The translations under genes were made by a program, and so were the position numbers. The notes beneath the pieces were generated by a model. That model was not told where the DNA came from and ran no database searches. It worked only from the letters and a program-made list of their open reading frames with translations. Shown here one piece after another: positions 10,773-23,735 of a stretch of DNA of 64,000 nt (the first letter of the stretch is position 1; each line of letters begins with the position of its first letter). The DNA is from Megalopta genalis (Eukaryota; Arthropoda; Insecta; Hymenoptera; Halictidae): positions 45,651 to 109,650 of the forward strand of contig NW_027477004.1 of NCBI RefSeq assembly GCF_051020955.1. The letters run 5' to 3'.

Positions 10773-13594
10773 AACAAATGATATAGCTTCTAACTCTTGG
10801 GGTGTAAATGATATAGCTTCAAATGAAGACTAATCAAACGAGTTAGCTTCAAAATCCACGCGATACACATGATTTAGCTTCAAATACTAGCGATATAAGT
10901 GATGTAGATTCAACTGCAGGCGAAACGAACGTGTTATCTTCAAATCCATGCGAAACACATGATTTAGCTGCAAATCAATGCGATGTAGAAGGTTTAGCTT
11001 CAAATCCATGCGATACACATGATTAAGCTTCAAATCAATGCGATGTAGATAGTTTGCTTCAAATCCATGCGATACACAAGATTTAGCTTCAAATGAATGC
11101 GATGTAGTAGGTTCAGCTTCAAATCCATGCTATATAAGTGATATAGCTTCAAAAGCAGGAGGAACAAACGAGGTAGCTTCAATTCCATGCAAGACAAATG
11201 CTTTAGCTTCAAATCAATGCGAAGTATAAGGCGTAGCTTCAAATCCATGCGAAACAAATGGTTTAGCTACAAATACTTGTGATATACATTATTTAGCTAC
11301 AACTGCATGCGAAACAAACGAGTTAGCTTCAAATCCATGCGATACACATGATTTAGCTTCAAATCAATGCGATGTAGAAGGTTTAGCTACAAATCCATGC
11401 GATACACAAGATTTAGCTTCAAATCAATGCGATGTAGAAGGTTTAGCTTCAAATCAATTCGAAGGACAAGGCTTAGATTCAAATCCATGCGAAACAAATG
11501 ATTTAGCTTTAAATGAATGCGAAGTAGAAGGCTTAGCTTCAAATCCATGCAAAACAAATGGTTTAGCTACAAATACTTGTGATATACATCATTTTGCTAC
11601 AACTGCATGCTAAACGAACAAGTTAGCTCCAAATCCATGCGATTCACATGATTTAGCTTCAAGTCAATGCGATGTAGAAGGTTTGGCTTCAAATCAATTA
11701 GAGGTAGAATGTTCAGCCTCAAATCAATAGAATATAGAAGGTTTAGCTTCAAATCAATGCGATGTAGAAGGTTTAGCTACAAATCCATGCCATACACAAG
11801 ATTTAGCTTCAAATCAATTCGAAGGACAAGGCTTAGATTCAAATCCATGCGAAACAAATGATTTAGCTTTAAATGAATGCGAAGTAGAAGGCTTAGCTTC
11901 AAATCCATGCAAAACAAATGGTTTAGCTACAAATACTTGTGATATACATTATTTAGCTACAACTGCATGCGAAACAAACGAGATAGCTTCAAATCTATGC
12001 TATATACATGATTTAGCTTCAAATCAATGCGATGTAGAAGGTTTAGCTTCAAATCCATGCGATACACCAGATTTAGTTTCAAATCAATGCGATGTAGTAG
12101 GTTCAGCTTCAAATCCATGCGACACATATGATTTAGTTTCAAATACTTGCGATATAAGTGATATAGCTTCAAAAGCTGTAGGAACAAACGAGGTAGCTTC
12201 AGTTCCATGCGAGAAACATGATTTAGCTTCAAATCAATGCGATGTAGAAGGTTTAGCTTCAAATACTTGCGATATAAGTGATCTAGCCTCAAATACAGGC
12301 GAAACGAACGAGTTAGCTTCAAATCCTTGCGAAACACATGATTCAGCTGCAAATCAATGCGGTGTAGAAGGTTCAGCTTCAAATCCATGCCAAACACATG
12401 ATTTAGATTCAAATCCATGGGATGTAGAAGGTTTAGCTTCAAATCCATGCGGAACACATTATTTAGCTGCAAATAGGTGCGAAGTAGAAGGTTCGGGTTC
12501 AAATCAATGCGATTTCAATGGTTCATCTTCAAATACTTGTGAAAGACATGATTTAGCTTCAACTGCATGCGAAACACATGATTTAGCTGCAAATCAATGC
12601 GATGAAGAAGGTTTAGCTTCAAATCCATGCAAAACAAATGATATAGCTTCAAACACTTGGGGTATAAATGATATAGCTTCAAATGAAGACTAATCAAACG
12701 AGTTAGCTTCAAAATCCACGCGATACACATGATTTAGCTTCAAATATTAGCGATATAAGTGATGTAGATTCAACTGCAGGCGAAACGAACGAGTTTGCTT
12801 CAAATCCATGCGAAACACATGATTTAGCTGCAAATCAATGCGATGAAGAAGGTTTAGCTTCAAATCCACGCGAAACAAATGATTTAGCTTCAAACACTTG
12901 GGGTATAAGTGATATAGCTTCAAATGCAGACTAATCAAACGAGTTAGCTTCAAAATCAACGCGATACACATGATTTAGCTTCAAATCAATTCGAAGGACA
13001 AGGCTTAGATTCAAATCCATGCGAAACAAATGACTTAGCTTGAAATGAAAGCGAAGTAGAAGGCTTAGCTTCAAATCCATGCAAAACAAATGGTTTAGCT
13101 ACAAGTGCTTGTGATATACATTATTTAGCTACAACTGCATGCGAAACAAACGAGTTAGCTTCAAATCCATGCTACATACATGATTTAGCTGCAAATCAAT
13201 GCGATGTAGAAGGTTTAGCTTCAAATCCATGCAAAACACGTGATTTATATTCCAATTAATGCGAAGTAGAAGGCTTAGCTTCAAATCCATGCGAATCAAA
13301 TGGTTTAGATTCAAATACTTGTGATATACGTTATTTAGATTTAACTGCATGCGCAACGAACGAGTTAGCTTCAAATCCATGCGAAACACATGATTTATCT
13401 GCAAATCAATGCGATGAAGAAGGTATAGCTTCAAATCCATGCGAATCAAATGGTTTAGCTTCACATACTTGTGATATACGTTATTTAGATTTAACTGCAT
13501 GCGCAACGAACGAGTTAGCTTCAAATCCATGCGAAACACATGATTTAGCTGCAAATCAATGCGATGAAGAAGGATTAGCTTCAAATCCATGCGA
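10773..13594 (+). repeat. Block Y higher-order unit 2 (2,822 bp)
   Basis: The order of variants matches unit 3, with two losses. One is 270 bp (9 monomers) near 11400, upstream of the shared internal marker at 11667. The other is about 360 bp between that marker and the next unit. The length is 94 x 30 + 2, explained by punctuation monomers near 10830, 12690 and 12930 (+3) and a 29-nt monomer near 11045 (-1). Confidence 0.82.
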
Positions 13595-16500
13595 AACAAA
13601 TGATATAGCTTCTAACTCTTGGGGTGTAAATGATATAGCTTCAAATGAAGACTAATCAAACGAGTTAGCTTCAAAATCCACGCGATATACATGATTTAGC
13701 TTCAAATACTAGCGATATAAGTGATGTAGATTCAACTGCAGGCGAAACGAACGTGTTATCTTCAAATCCATGCGAAACACATGATTTAGCTGCAAATCAA
13801 TGCGATGTAGAAGGTTTAGCTTCAAATCCATGCGATACACATGATTAAGCTTCAAATCAATGCGATGTAGATAGTTTGCTTCAAATCCATGCGATACACA
13901 AGATTTAGCTTCAAATGAATGCGATGTAGTAGGTTCAGCTTCAAATCCATGCTATATAAGTGATATAGCTTCAAAAGCAGGAGGAACAAACGAGGTAGCT
14001 TCAATTCCATGCAAGACAAATGCTTTAGCTTCAAATCAATGCGAAGTAGAAGGCGTAGCTTCAAATCCATGCGAAACAAATGGTTTAGCTACAAATACTT
14101 GTGATATACATTATTTAGCTACAACTGCATGCGAAACAAACGAGTTAGCTTCAAATCCATGCGATACACATGATTTAGCTTCAAATCAATGCGATGTAGA
14201 AGGTTTAGCTACAAATCCATGCCATACACAAGATTTAGCTTCAAATCAATTCGAAGGACAAGGCTTAGATTCAGATCCATGAGAAATAAATGATTTAGCT
14301 TCAAATGAATGCGAAGTAGAAGGCTTAGCTTCAAATCCATGCAAAACAAATGGTTTAGCTACAAATACTTGTGATATACATCATTTAGCTACAACTGCAT
14401 GCTAAACGAACGAGTTAGCTTCAAATCCATGCGATTCACATGATTTATCTTCAAATCAATGCGATGTAGAAGGTTTAGCTTCAAATCCATGCGATACACA
14501 AGATTTAGCGTCAAATCAATGCGATGTAGAAGGTTTAGCTTCAAATCAATTCGAAGGACAAGGCTTAGATTCAAATCCATGCGAAACAAATGATTTAGCT
14601 TTAAATGAATGCGAAGTAGAAGGCTTAGCTTCAAATCCATGCAAAACAAATGGTTTAGCTACAAATACTTGTGATATACATCATTTTGCTACAACTGCAT
14701 GCTAAACGAACAAGTTAGCTCCAAATCCATGCGATTCACATGATTTAGCTTCAAGTCAATGCGATGTAGAAGGTTTGGCTTCAAATCAATTAGAGGTAGA
14801 ATGTTCAGCCTCAAATCAATAGAATATAGAAGGTTTAGCTTCAAATCAATGCGATGTAGAAGGTTTAGCTACAAATCCATGCCATACACAAGATTTAGCT
14901 TCAAATCAATTCGAAGGACAAGGCTTAGATTCAAATCCATGCGAAACAAATGATTTAGCTTTAAATGAATGCGAAGTAGATGGCTTAGCTTCAAATCCAT
15001 GCAAAACAAATGGTTTAGCTACAAATACTTGTGATATACATCATTTTGCTACAACTGCATGCTAAACGAACGAGTTAGCTCCAAATCCATGCGATTCGCA
15101 TGATTTAGCTTCAAGTCAAAGCGATGTAGAAGGTTTAGCTTCAAATCAATTAGAGGTAGAAGGTTCAGCTTCAAATCAATAGAATATAGAAGGTTTAGCT
15201 TCAAATCAATGCGATGTAGAAGGTTTAGCTTCAAATCCATACGAAACACATGATTTAGCTTCAAATCAATTCGAAGGACAAGGCTTAGATTCAAATCCAT
15301 GCGAAACAAATGATTTAACTTCAAATGAATGCGAAGTAGAAGGCTTAGCTTCAAATCCATGAAAACAAATGGTTTAGCTACAAATACTTGTGATATACAT
15401 TATTTAGCTACAACTGCATGCGAAACAAACGAGATAGCTTCAAATCTATGCTATATACATGATTTAGCTTCAAATCAATGCGATGTAGAAGGTTTAGCTT
15501 CAAATCCATGCGATACACCAGATTTAGTTTCAAATCAATGCGATGTAGTAGGTTCAGCTTCAAATCCATGCGACACATATGATTTAGTTTCAAATACTTG
15601 CGATATAAGTGATATAGCTTCAAAAGCTGTAGGAACAAACGAGGTAGCTTCAGTTCCATGCGAGAAACATGATTTAGCTTCAAATCAATGCGATGTAGAA
15701 GGTTTAGCTTCAAATACTTGCGATATAAGTGATCTAGCCTCAAATACAGGCGAAACGAACGAGTTAGCTTCAAATCCTTGCGAAACACATGATTCAGCTG
15801 CAAATCAATGCGGTGTAGAAGGTTCAGCTTCAAATCCATGCCAAACACATGATTTAGATTCAAATCCATGGGATGTAGAAGGTTTAGCTTCAAATCCATG
15901 CGGAACACATTATTTAGCTGCAAATAGGTGCGAAGTAGAAGGTTCGGGTTCAAATCAATGCGATTTCAATGGTTCATCTTCAAATACTTGTGAAAGACAT
16001 GATTTAGCTTCAACTGCATGCGAAACACATGATTTAGCTGCAAATCAATGCGATGAAGAAGGTTTAGCTTCAAATCCATGCAAAACAAATGATATAGCTT
16101 CAAACACTTGGGGTATAAATGATATAGCTTCAAATGAAGACTAATCAAACGAGTTAGCTTCAAAATCCACGCGATACACATGATTTAGCTTCAAATATTA
16201 GCGATATAAGTGATGTAGATTCAACTGCAGGCGAAACGAACGAGTTTGCTTCAAATCCATGCGAAACACATGATTTAGCTGCAAATCAATGCGATGAAGA
16301 AGGTTTAGCTTCAAATCCACGCGAAACAAATGATTTAGCTTCAAACACTTGGGATATAAGTGATATAGCTTCAAATGCAGACTAATCAAACGAGTTAGCT
16401 TCAAAATCAACGCGATACACATGATTTAGCTTCAAATCAATTCGAAGGACAAGGCTTAGATTCAAATCCATGCGAAACAAATGACTTAGCTTGAAATGAA

Positions 16501-17045
16501 AGCGAAGTAGAAGGCTTAGCTTCAAATCCATGCAAAACAAATGGTTTAGCTACAAGTGCTTGTGATATACATTATTTAGCTACAACTGCATGCGAAACAA
16601 ACGAGTTAGCTTCAAATCCATGCTACATACATGATTTAGCTGCAAATCAATGCGATGTAGAAGGTTTAGCTTCAAATCCATGCAAAACACGTGATTTATA
16701 TTCCAATTAATGCGAAGTAGAAGGCTTAGCTTCAAATCCATGCGAATCAAATGGTTTAGATTCAAATACTTGTGATATACGTTATTTAGATTTAACTGCA
16801 TGCGCAACGAACGAGTTAGCTTCAAATCCATGCGAAACACATGATTTATCTGCAAATCAATGCGATGAAGAAGGTATAGCTTCAAATCCATGCGAATCAA
16901 ATGGTTTAGCTTCACATACTTGTGATATACGTTATTTAGATTTAACTGCATGCGCAACGAACGAGTTAGCTTCAAATCCATGCGAAACACATGATTTAGC
17001 TGCAAATCAATGCGATGAAGAAGGATTAGCTTCAAATCCATGCGA
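13595..17045 (+). repeat. Block Y higher-order unit 3 (3,451 bp, reference form)
   Basis: This is the most complete simple Y unit. The internal marker at 14759 lies 1,164 bp from the unit start, as in units 1 and 5. The length is 115 x 30 + 1, accounted for by punctuation monomers near 13650, 16140 and 16380 (+3), a 29-nt monomer near 13868 (-1) and a lost C near 15361 (-1). That last deletion fuses two + strand frames and creates an apparent 271-codon open frame at 15329-16144. Confidence 0.85.
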
Positions 17046-20000
17046 AACAAATGATATAGCTTCTAACTCTTGGGGTGTAAATGATATAGCTTCAAATGAA
17101 GACTAATCAAACGAGTTAGCTTCAAAATCCACGCGATACACATGATTTAGCTTCAAATACTAGCGATATAAGTGATGTAGATTCAACTGCAGGCGAAACG
17201 AACGTGTTATCTTCAAATCCATGCGAAACACATGATTTAGCTGCAAATCAATGCGATGTAGAAGGTTTAGCTTTAAATCCATGCGATACACATGATTAAG
17301 CTTCAAATCAATGCGATGTAGATAGTTTGCTTCAAATCCATGCGATACACAAGATTTAGCTTCAAATGAATGCGATGTAGTAGGTTCAGCTTCAAATCCA
17401 TGCTATATAAGTGATATAGCTTCAAAAGCAGGAGGAACAAACGAGGTAGCTTCAATTCCATGCAAGACAAATGCTTTAGCTTCAAATCAATGCGAAGTAG
17501 AAGGCGTAGCTTCAAATCCATGCGAAACAAATGGTTTAGCTACAAATACTTGTGATATACATTATTTAGCTACAACTGCATGCGAAACAAACGAGTTAGC
17601 TTCAAATCCATGCGATACACATGATTTAGCTTCAAATCAATGCGATGTAGAAGGTTTAGCTACAAATCCATGCCATACACAAGATTTAGCTTCAAATCAA
17701 TTCGAAGGACAAGGCTTAGATTCAGATCCATGAGAAATAAATGATTTAGCTTCAAATGAATGCGAAGTAGAAGGCTTAGCTTCAAATCCATGCAAAACAA
17801 ATGGTTTAGCTACAAATACTTGTGATATACATCATTTAGCTACAACTGCATGCTAAACGAACGAGTTAGCTTCAAATCCATGCGATTCACATGATTTATC
17901 TTCAAATCAATGCGATGTAGAAGGTTTAGCTTCAAATCCATGCGATACACAAGATTTAGCTTCAAATCAATGCGATGTAGAAGGTTTGGCTTCAAATCAA
18001 TTCGAAGGACAAGGCTTAGATTCAAATCCATGCGAAACAAATGATTTAGCTTTAAATGAAAGCGAAGTAGAAGGCTTAGCTTCAAATCCATGCAAAACAA
18101 ATGGTTTAGCTACAAGTGCTTGTGATATACATTATTTAGCTACAACTGCATGCGAAACAAACGAGTTAGCTTCAAATCCATGCTACATACATGATTTAGC
18201 TGCAAATCAATGCGATGTAGAAGGTTTAGCTTCAAATCCATGCAAAACACGTGATTTATATTCCAATTAATGCGAAGTAGAAGGCTTAGATTCAAATCAA
18301 TTAGAGGTAGAAGGTTCAGCTTCAAATCAATAGAATATAGAAGGTTTAGCTTCAAATCAATGCGATGTAGAAGGTTTAGCTTCAAATCAATTCGAAGGAC
18401 AAGGCTTAGATTCAAATCCATGCGAAACAAATGATTTAGCTTTAAATGAATGCGAAGTAGAAGGCTTAGCTTCAAATCCATGCAAAACAAATGGTTTAGC
18501 TACAAATACTTGTGATATACATCATTTTGCTACAACTGCATGCTAAACGAACAAGTTAGCTCCAAATCCATGCGATTCACATGATTTAGCTTCAAGTCAA
18601 TGCGATGTAGAAGGTTTGGCTTCAAATCAATTAGAGGTAGAATGTTCAGCCTCAAGTCAATAGAATATAGAAGGTTTAGCTTCAAATCAATGCGATGTAG
18701 AAGGTTTAGCTACAAATCCATGCCATACACAAGATTTAGCTTCAAATCAATTCGAAGGACAAGGCTTAGATTCAAATCCATGCGAAACAAATGATTTAGC
18801 TTTAAATGAATGCGAAGTAGAAGGCTTAGCTTCAAATCCATGCAAAACAAATGGTTTAGCTACAAATACTTGTGATATACATCATTTTGCTACAACTGCA
18901 TGCTAAACGAACGAGTTAGCTCCAAATCCATGCGATTCGCATGATTTAGCTTCAAGTCAAAGCGATGTAGAAGGTTTAGCTTCAAATCAATTAGAGGTAG
19001 AAGGTTCAGCTTCAAATCAATAGAATATAGAAGGTTTAGCTTCAAATCAATGCGATGTAGAAGGTTTAGCTTCAAATCCATACGAAACACATGATTTAGC
19101 TTCAAATCAATTCGAAGGACAAGGCTTAGATTCAAATCCATGCGAAACAAATGATTTAACTTCAAATGAATGCGAAGTAGAAGGCTTAGCTTCAAATCCA
19201 TGAAAACAAATGGTTTAGCTACAAATACTTGTGATATACATTATTTAGCTACAACTGCATGCGAAACAAACGAGATAGCTTCAAATCTATGCTATATACA
19301 TGATTTAGCTTCAAATCAATGCGATGTAGAAGGTTTAGCTTCAAATCCATGCGATACACCAGATTTAGTTTCAAATCAATGCGATGTAGTAGGTTCAGCT
19401 TCAAATCCATGCGACACATATGATTTAGTTTCAAATACTTGCGATATAAGTGATATAGCTTCAAAAGCTGTAGGAACAAACGAGGTAGCTTCAGTTCCAT
19501 GCGAGAAACATGATTTAGCTTCAAATCAATGCGATGTAGAAGGTTTAGCTTCAAATACTTGCGATATAAGTGATCTAGCCTCAAATACAGGCGAAACGAA
19601 CGAGTTAGCTTCAAATCCTTGCGAAACACATGATTCAGCTGCAAATCAATGCGGTGTAGAAGGTTCAGCTTCAAATCCATGCCAATCACATGATTTAGAT
19701 TCAAATCCATGGGATGTAGAAGGTTTAGCTTCAAATCCATGCGGAACACATTATTTAGCTGCAAATAGGTGCGAAGTATAAGGTTCGGGTTCAAATCAAT
19801 GCGATTTCAATGGTTCATCTTCAAATACTTGTGAAAGACATGATTTAGCTTCAACTGCATGCGAAACACATGATTTAGCTGCAAATCAATGCGATGAAGA
19901 AGGTTTAGCTTCAAATCCATGCAAAACAAATGATATAGCTTCAAACACTTGGGGTATAAATGATATAGCTTCAAATGAAGACTAATCAAACGAGTTAGCT

Positions 20001-20886
20001 TCAAAATCCACGCGATACACATGATTTAGCTTCAAATTTTAGCGATATAAGTGATGTAGATTCAACTGCAGGCGAAACGAACGAGTTTGCTTCAAATCCA
20101 TGCGAAACACATGATTTAGCTGCAAATCAATGCGATGAAGAAGGTTTAGCTTCAAATCCACGCGAAACAAATGATTTAGCTTCAAACACTTGGGGTATAA
20201 GTGATATAGCTTCAAATGCAGACTAATCAAACGAGTTAGCTTCAAAATCAACGCGATACACATGATTTAGCTTCAAATCAATTCGAAGGACAAGGCTTAG
20301 ATTCAAATCCATGCGAAACAAATGACTTAGCTTGAAATGAAAGCGAAGTAGAAGGCTTAGCTTCAAATCCATGCAAAACAAATGGTTTAGCTACAAGTGC
20401 TTGTGATATACATTATTTAGCTACAACTGCATGCGAAACAAACGAGTTAGCTTCAAATCCATGCTACATACATGATTTAGCTGCAAATCAATGCGATGTA
20501 GAAGGTTTAGCTTCAAATCCATGCAAAACACGTGATTTATATTCCAATTAATGCGAAGTAGAAGGCTTAGCTTCAAATCCATGCGAATCAAATGGTTTAG
20601 ATTCAAATACTTGTGATATACGTTATTTAGATTTAACTGCATGCGCAACGAACGAGTTAGCTTCAAATCCATGCGAAACACATGATTTATCTGCAAATCA
20701 ATGCGATGAAGAAGGTATAGCTTCAAATCCATGCGAATCAAATGGTTTAGCTTCACATACTTGTGATATACGTTATTTAGATTTAACTGCATGCGCAACG
20801 AACGAGTTAGCTTCAAATCCATGCGAAACACATGATTTAGCTGCAAATCAATGCGATGAAGAAGGATTAGCTTCAAATCCATGCGA
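17046..20886 (+). repeat. Block Y higher-order unit 4 (3,841 bp)
   Basis: Unit 4 equals unit 3 plus 390 bp (13 monomers) placed before the shared marker, which here sits at 18600, 1,554 bp into the unit. The extra block, about 18060-18450, contains monomers typical of the region 10260-10440 of unit 1. It therefore appears copied from another part of a Y unit rather than locally stuttered. From marker to next unit the distance is 2,287 bp, exactly as in unit 3. Confidence 0.82.
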
Positions 20887-23735
20887 AACAAATGATATAG
20901 CTTCTAACTCTTGGGGTGTAAATGATATAGCTTCAAATGAAGACTAATCAAACGAGTTAGCTTCAAAATCCACGCGATACACATGATTTAGCTTCAAATA
21001 CTAGCGATATAAGTGATGTAGATTCAACTGCAGGCGAAACGAACGTGTTATCTTCAAATCCATGCGAAACACATGATTTAGCTGCAAATCAATGCGATGT
21101 AGAAGGTTTAGCTTCAAATCCATGCGATACACATGATTAAGCTTCAAATCAATGCGATGTAGATAGTTTGCTTCAAATCCATGCGATACACAAGATTTAG
21201 CTTCAAATGAATGCGATGTAGTAGGTTCAGCTTCAAATCCATGCTATATAAGTGATATAGCTTCAAAAGCAGGAGGAACAAACGAGGTAGCTTCAATTCC
21301 ATGCAAGACAAATGCTTTAGCTTCAAATCAATGCGAAGTAGAAGGCGTAGCTTCAAATCCATGCGAAACAAATGGTTTAGCTACAAATACTTGTGATATA
21401 CATTATTTAGCTACAACTGCATGCGAAACAAACGAGTTAGCTTCAAATCCATGCGATACACATGATTTAGCTTCAAATCAATGCGATGTAGAAGGTTTAG
21501 CTACAAATCCATGCCATACACAAGATTTAGCTTCAAATCAATTCGAAGGACAAGGCTTAGATTCAGATCCATGAGAAATAAATGATTTAGCTTCAAATGA
21601 ATGCGAAGTAGAAGGCTTAGCTTCAAATCCATGCAAAACAAATGGTTTAGCTACAAATACTTGTGATATACATCATTTAGCTACAACTGCATGCTAAGCG
21701 AACGAGTTAGCTTCAAATCCATGCGATTCACATGATTTATCTTCAAATCAATGCGATGTAGAAGGTTTAGCTTCAAATCCATGCGATACACAAGATTTAG
21801 CTTCAAATCAATGCGATGTAGAAGGTTTAGCTTCAAATCAATTCGAAGGACAAGGCTTAGATTCAAATCCATGCGAAACTAATGATTTAGCTTTAAATGA
21901 ATGCGAAGTAGAAGGCTTAGCTTCAAATCCATGCAAAACAAATGGTTTAGCTACAAATACTTGTGATATACATCATTTTGCTACAACTGCATGCTAAACG
22001 AACAAGTTAGCTCCAAATCCATGCGATTCACATGATTTAGCTTCAAGTCAATGCGATGTAGAAGGTTTGGCTTCAAATCAATTAGAGGTAGAATGTTCAG
22101 CCTCAAATCAATAGAATATAGAAGGTTTAGCTTCAAATCAATGCGATGTAGAAGGTTTAGCTACAAATCCATGCCATACACAAGATTTAGCTTCAAATCA
22201 ATTCGAAGGACAAGGCTTAGATTCAAATCCATGCGAAACAAATGATTTAGCTTTAAATGAATGCGAAGTAGAAGGCTTAGCTTCAAATCCATGCAAAACA
22301 AATGGTTTAGCTACAAATACTTGTGATATACATCATTTTGCTACAACTGCATGCTAAACGAACGAGTTAGCTCCAAATCCATGCGATTCGCATGATTTAG
22401 CTTCAAGTCAAAGCGATGTAGAAGGTTTAGCTTCAAATCAATTAGAGGTAGAAGGTTCAGCTTCAAATCAATAGAATATAGAAGGTTTAGCTTCAAATCA
22501 ATGCGATGTAGAAGGTTTAGCTTCAAATCCATACGAAACACATGATTTAGCTTCAAATCAATTCGAAGGACAAGGCTTAGATTCAAATCCATGCGAAACA
22601 AATGATTTAACTTCAAATGAATGCGAAGTAGAAGGCTTAGCTTCAAATCCATGAAAACAAATGGTTTAGCTACAAATACTTGTGATATACATTATTTAGC
22701 TACAACTGCATGCGAAACAAACGAGATAGCTTCAAATCTATGCTATATACATGATTTAGCTTCAAATCAATGCGATGTAGAAGGTTTAGCTTCAAATCCA
22801 TGCGATACACCAGATTTAGTTTCAAATCAATGCGATGTAGTAGGTTCAGCTTCAAATCCATGCGACACATATGATTTAGTTTCAAATACTTGCGATATAA
22901 GTGATATAGCTTCAAAAGCTGTAGGAACAAACGAGGTAGCTTCAGTTCCATGCGAGAAACATGATTTAGCTTCAAATCAATGCGATGTAGAAGGTTTAGC
23001 TTCAAATACTTGCGATATAAGTGATCTAGCCTCAAATACAGGCGAAACGAACGAGTTAGCTTCAAATCCTTGCGAAACACATGATTCAGCTGCAAATCAA
23101 TGCGGTGTAGAAGGTTCAGCTTCAAATCCATGCCAAACACATGATTTAGATTCAAATCCATGGGATGTAGAAGGTTTAGCTTCAAATCCATGCGGAACAC
23201 ATTATTTAGCTGCAAATAGGTGCGAAGTAGAAGGTTCGGGTTCAAATCAATGCGATTTCAATGGTTCATCTTCAAATACTTGTGAAAGACATGATTTAGC
23301 TTCAACTGCATGCGAAACACATGATTTAGCTGCAAATCAATGCGATGTAGAAGGTTTAGCTTCAAATCCATGCAAAACACGTGATTTATATTCCAATTAA
23401 TGCGAAGTAGAAGGCTTAGCTTCAAATCCATGCGAATCAAATGGTTTAGATTCAAATACTTGTGATATACGTTATTTAGATTTAACTGCATGCGCAACGA
23501 ACGAGTTAGCTTCAAATCCATGCGAAACACATGAATTATCTGCAAATCAATGCGATGAAGAAGGTATAGCTTCAAATCCATGCGAATCAAATGGTTTAGC
23601 TTCACATACTTGTGATATACGTTATTTAGATTTAACTGCATGCGCAACGAACGAGTTAGCTTCAAATCCATGCGAAACACATGATTTAGCTGCAAATCAA
23701 TGCGATGAAGAAGGATTAGCTTCAAATCCATGCGA
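20887..23735 (+). repeat. Block Y higher-order unit 5 (2,849 bp)
   Basis: The first half matches unit 3, with the marker at 22051, 1,164 bp from the unit start. The second half has lost about 600 bp near 23350: a TGCGATGTAGAAGG monomer joins directly to the AAAACACGTG stretch and skips two punctuation modules present in units 3 and 4. The length is 95 x 30 - 1, explained by one punctuation monomer (near 20940), one 29-nt monomer (near 21160) and the lost C near 22653. Confidence 0.8.

Noticed and set aside
15329..16144. Possible + strand gene of 271 codons ending in SNED-stop (copies at 22621 and 25380)
   Set aside because: Its start lies in the other + frame, and the long form exists only because of a lost C near 15361. 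Units 1 and 2, which lack that loss, do not have it. The stop is the generic punctuation module. No codon-position signal is apparent.
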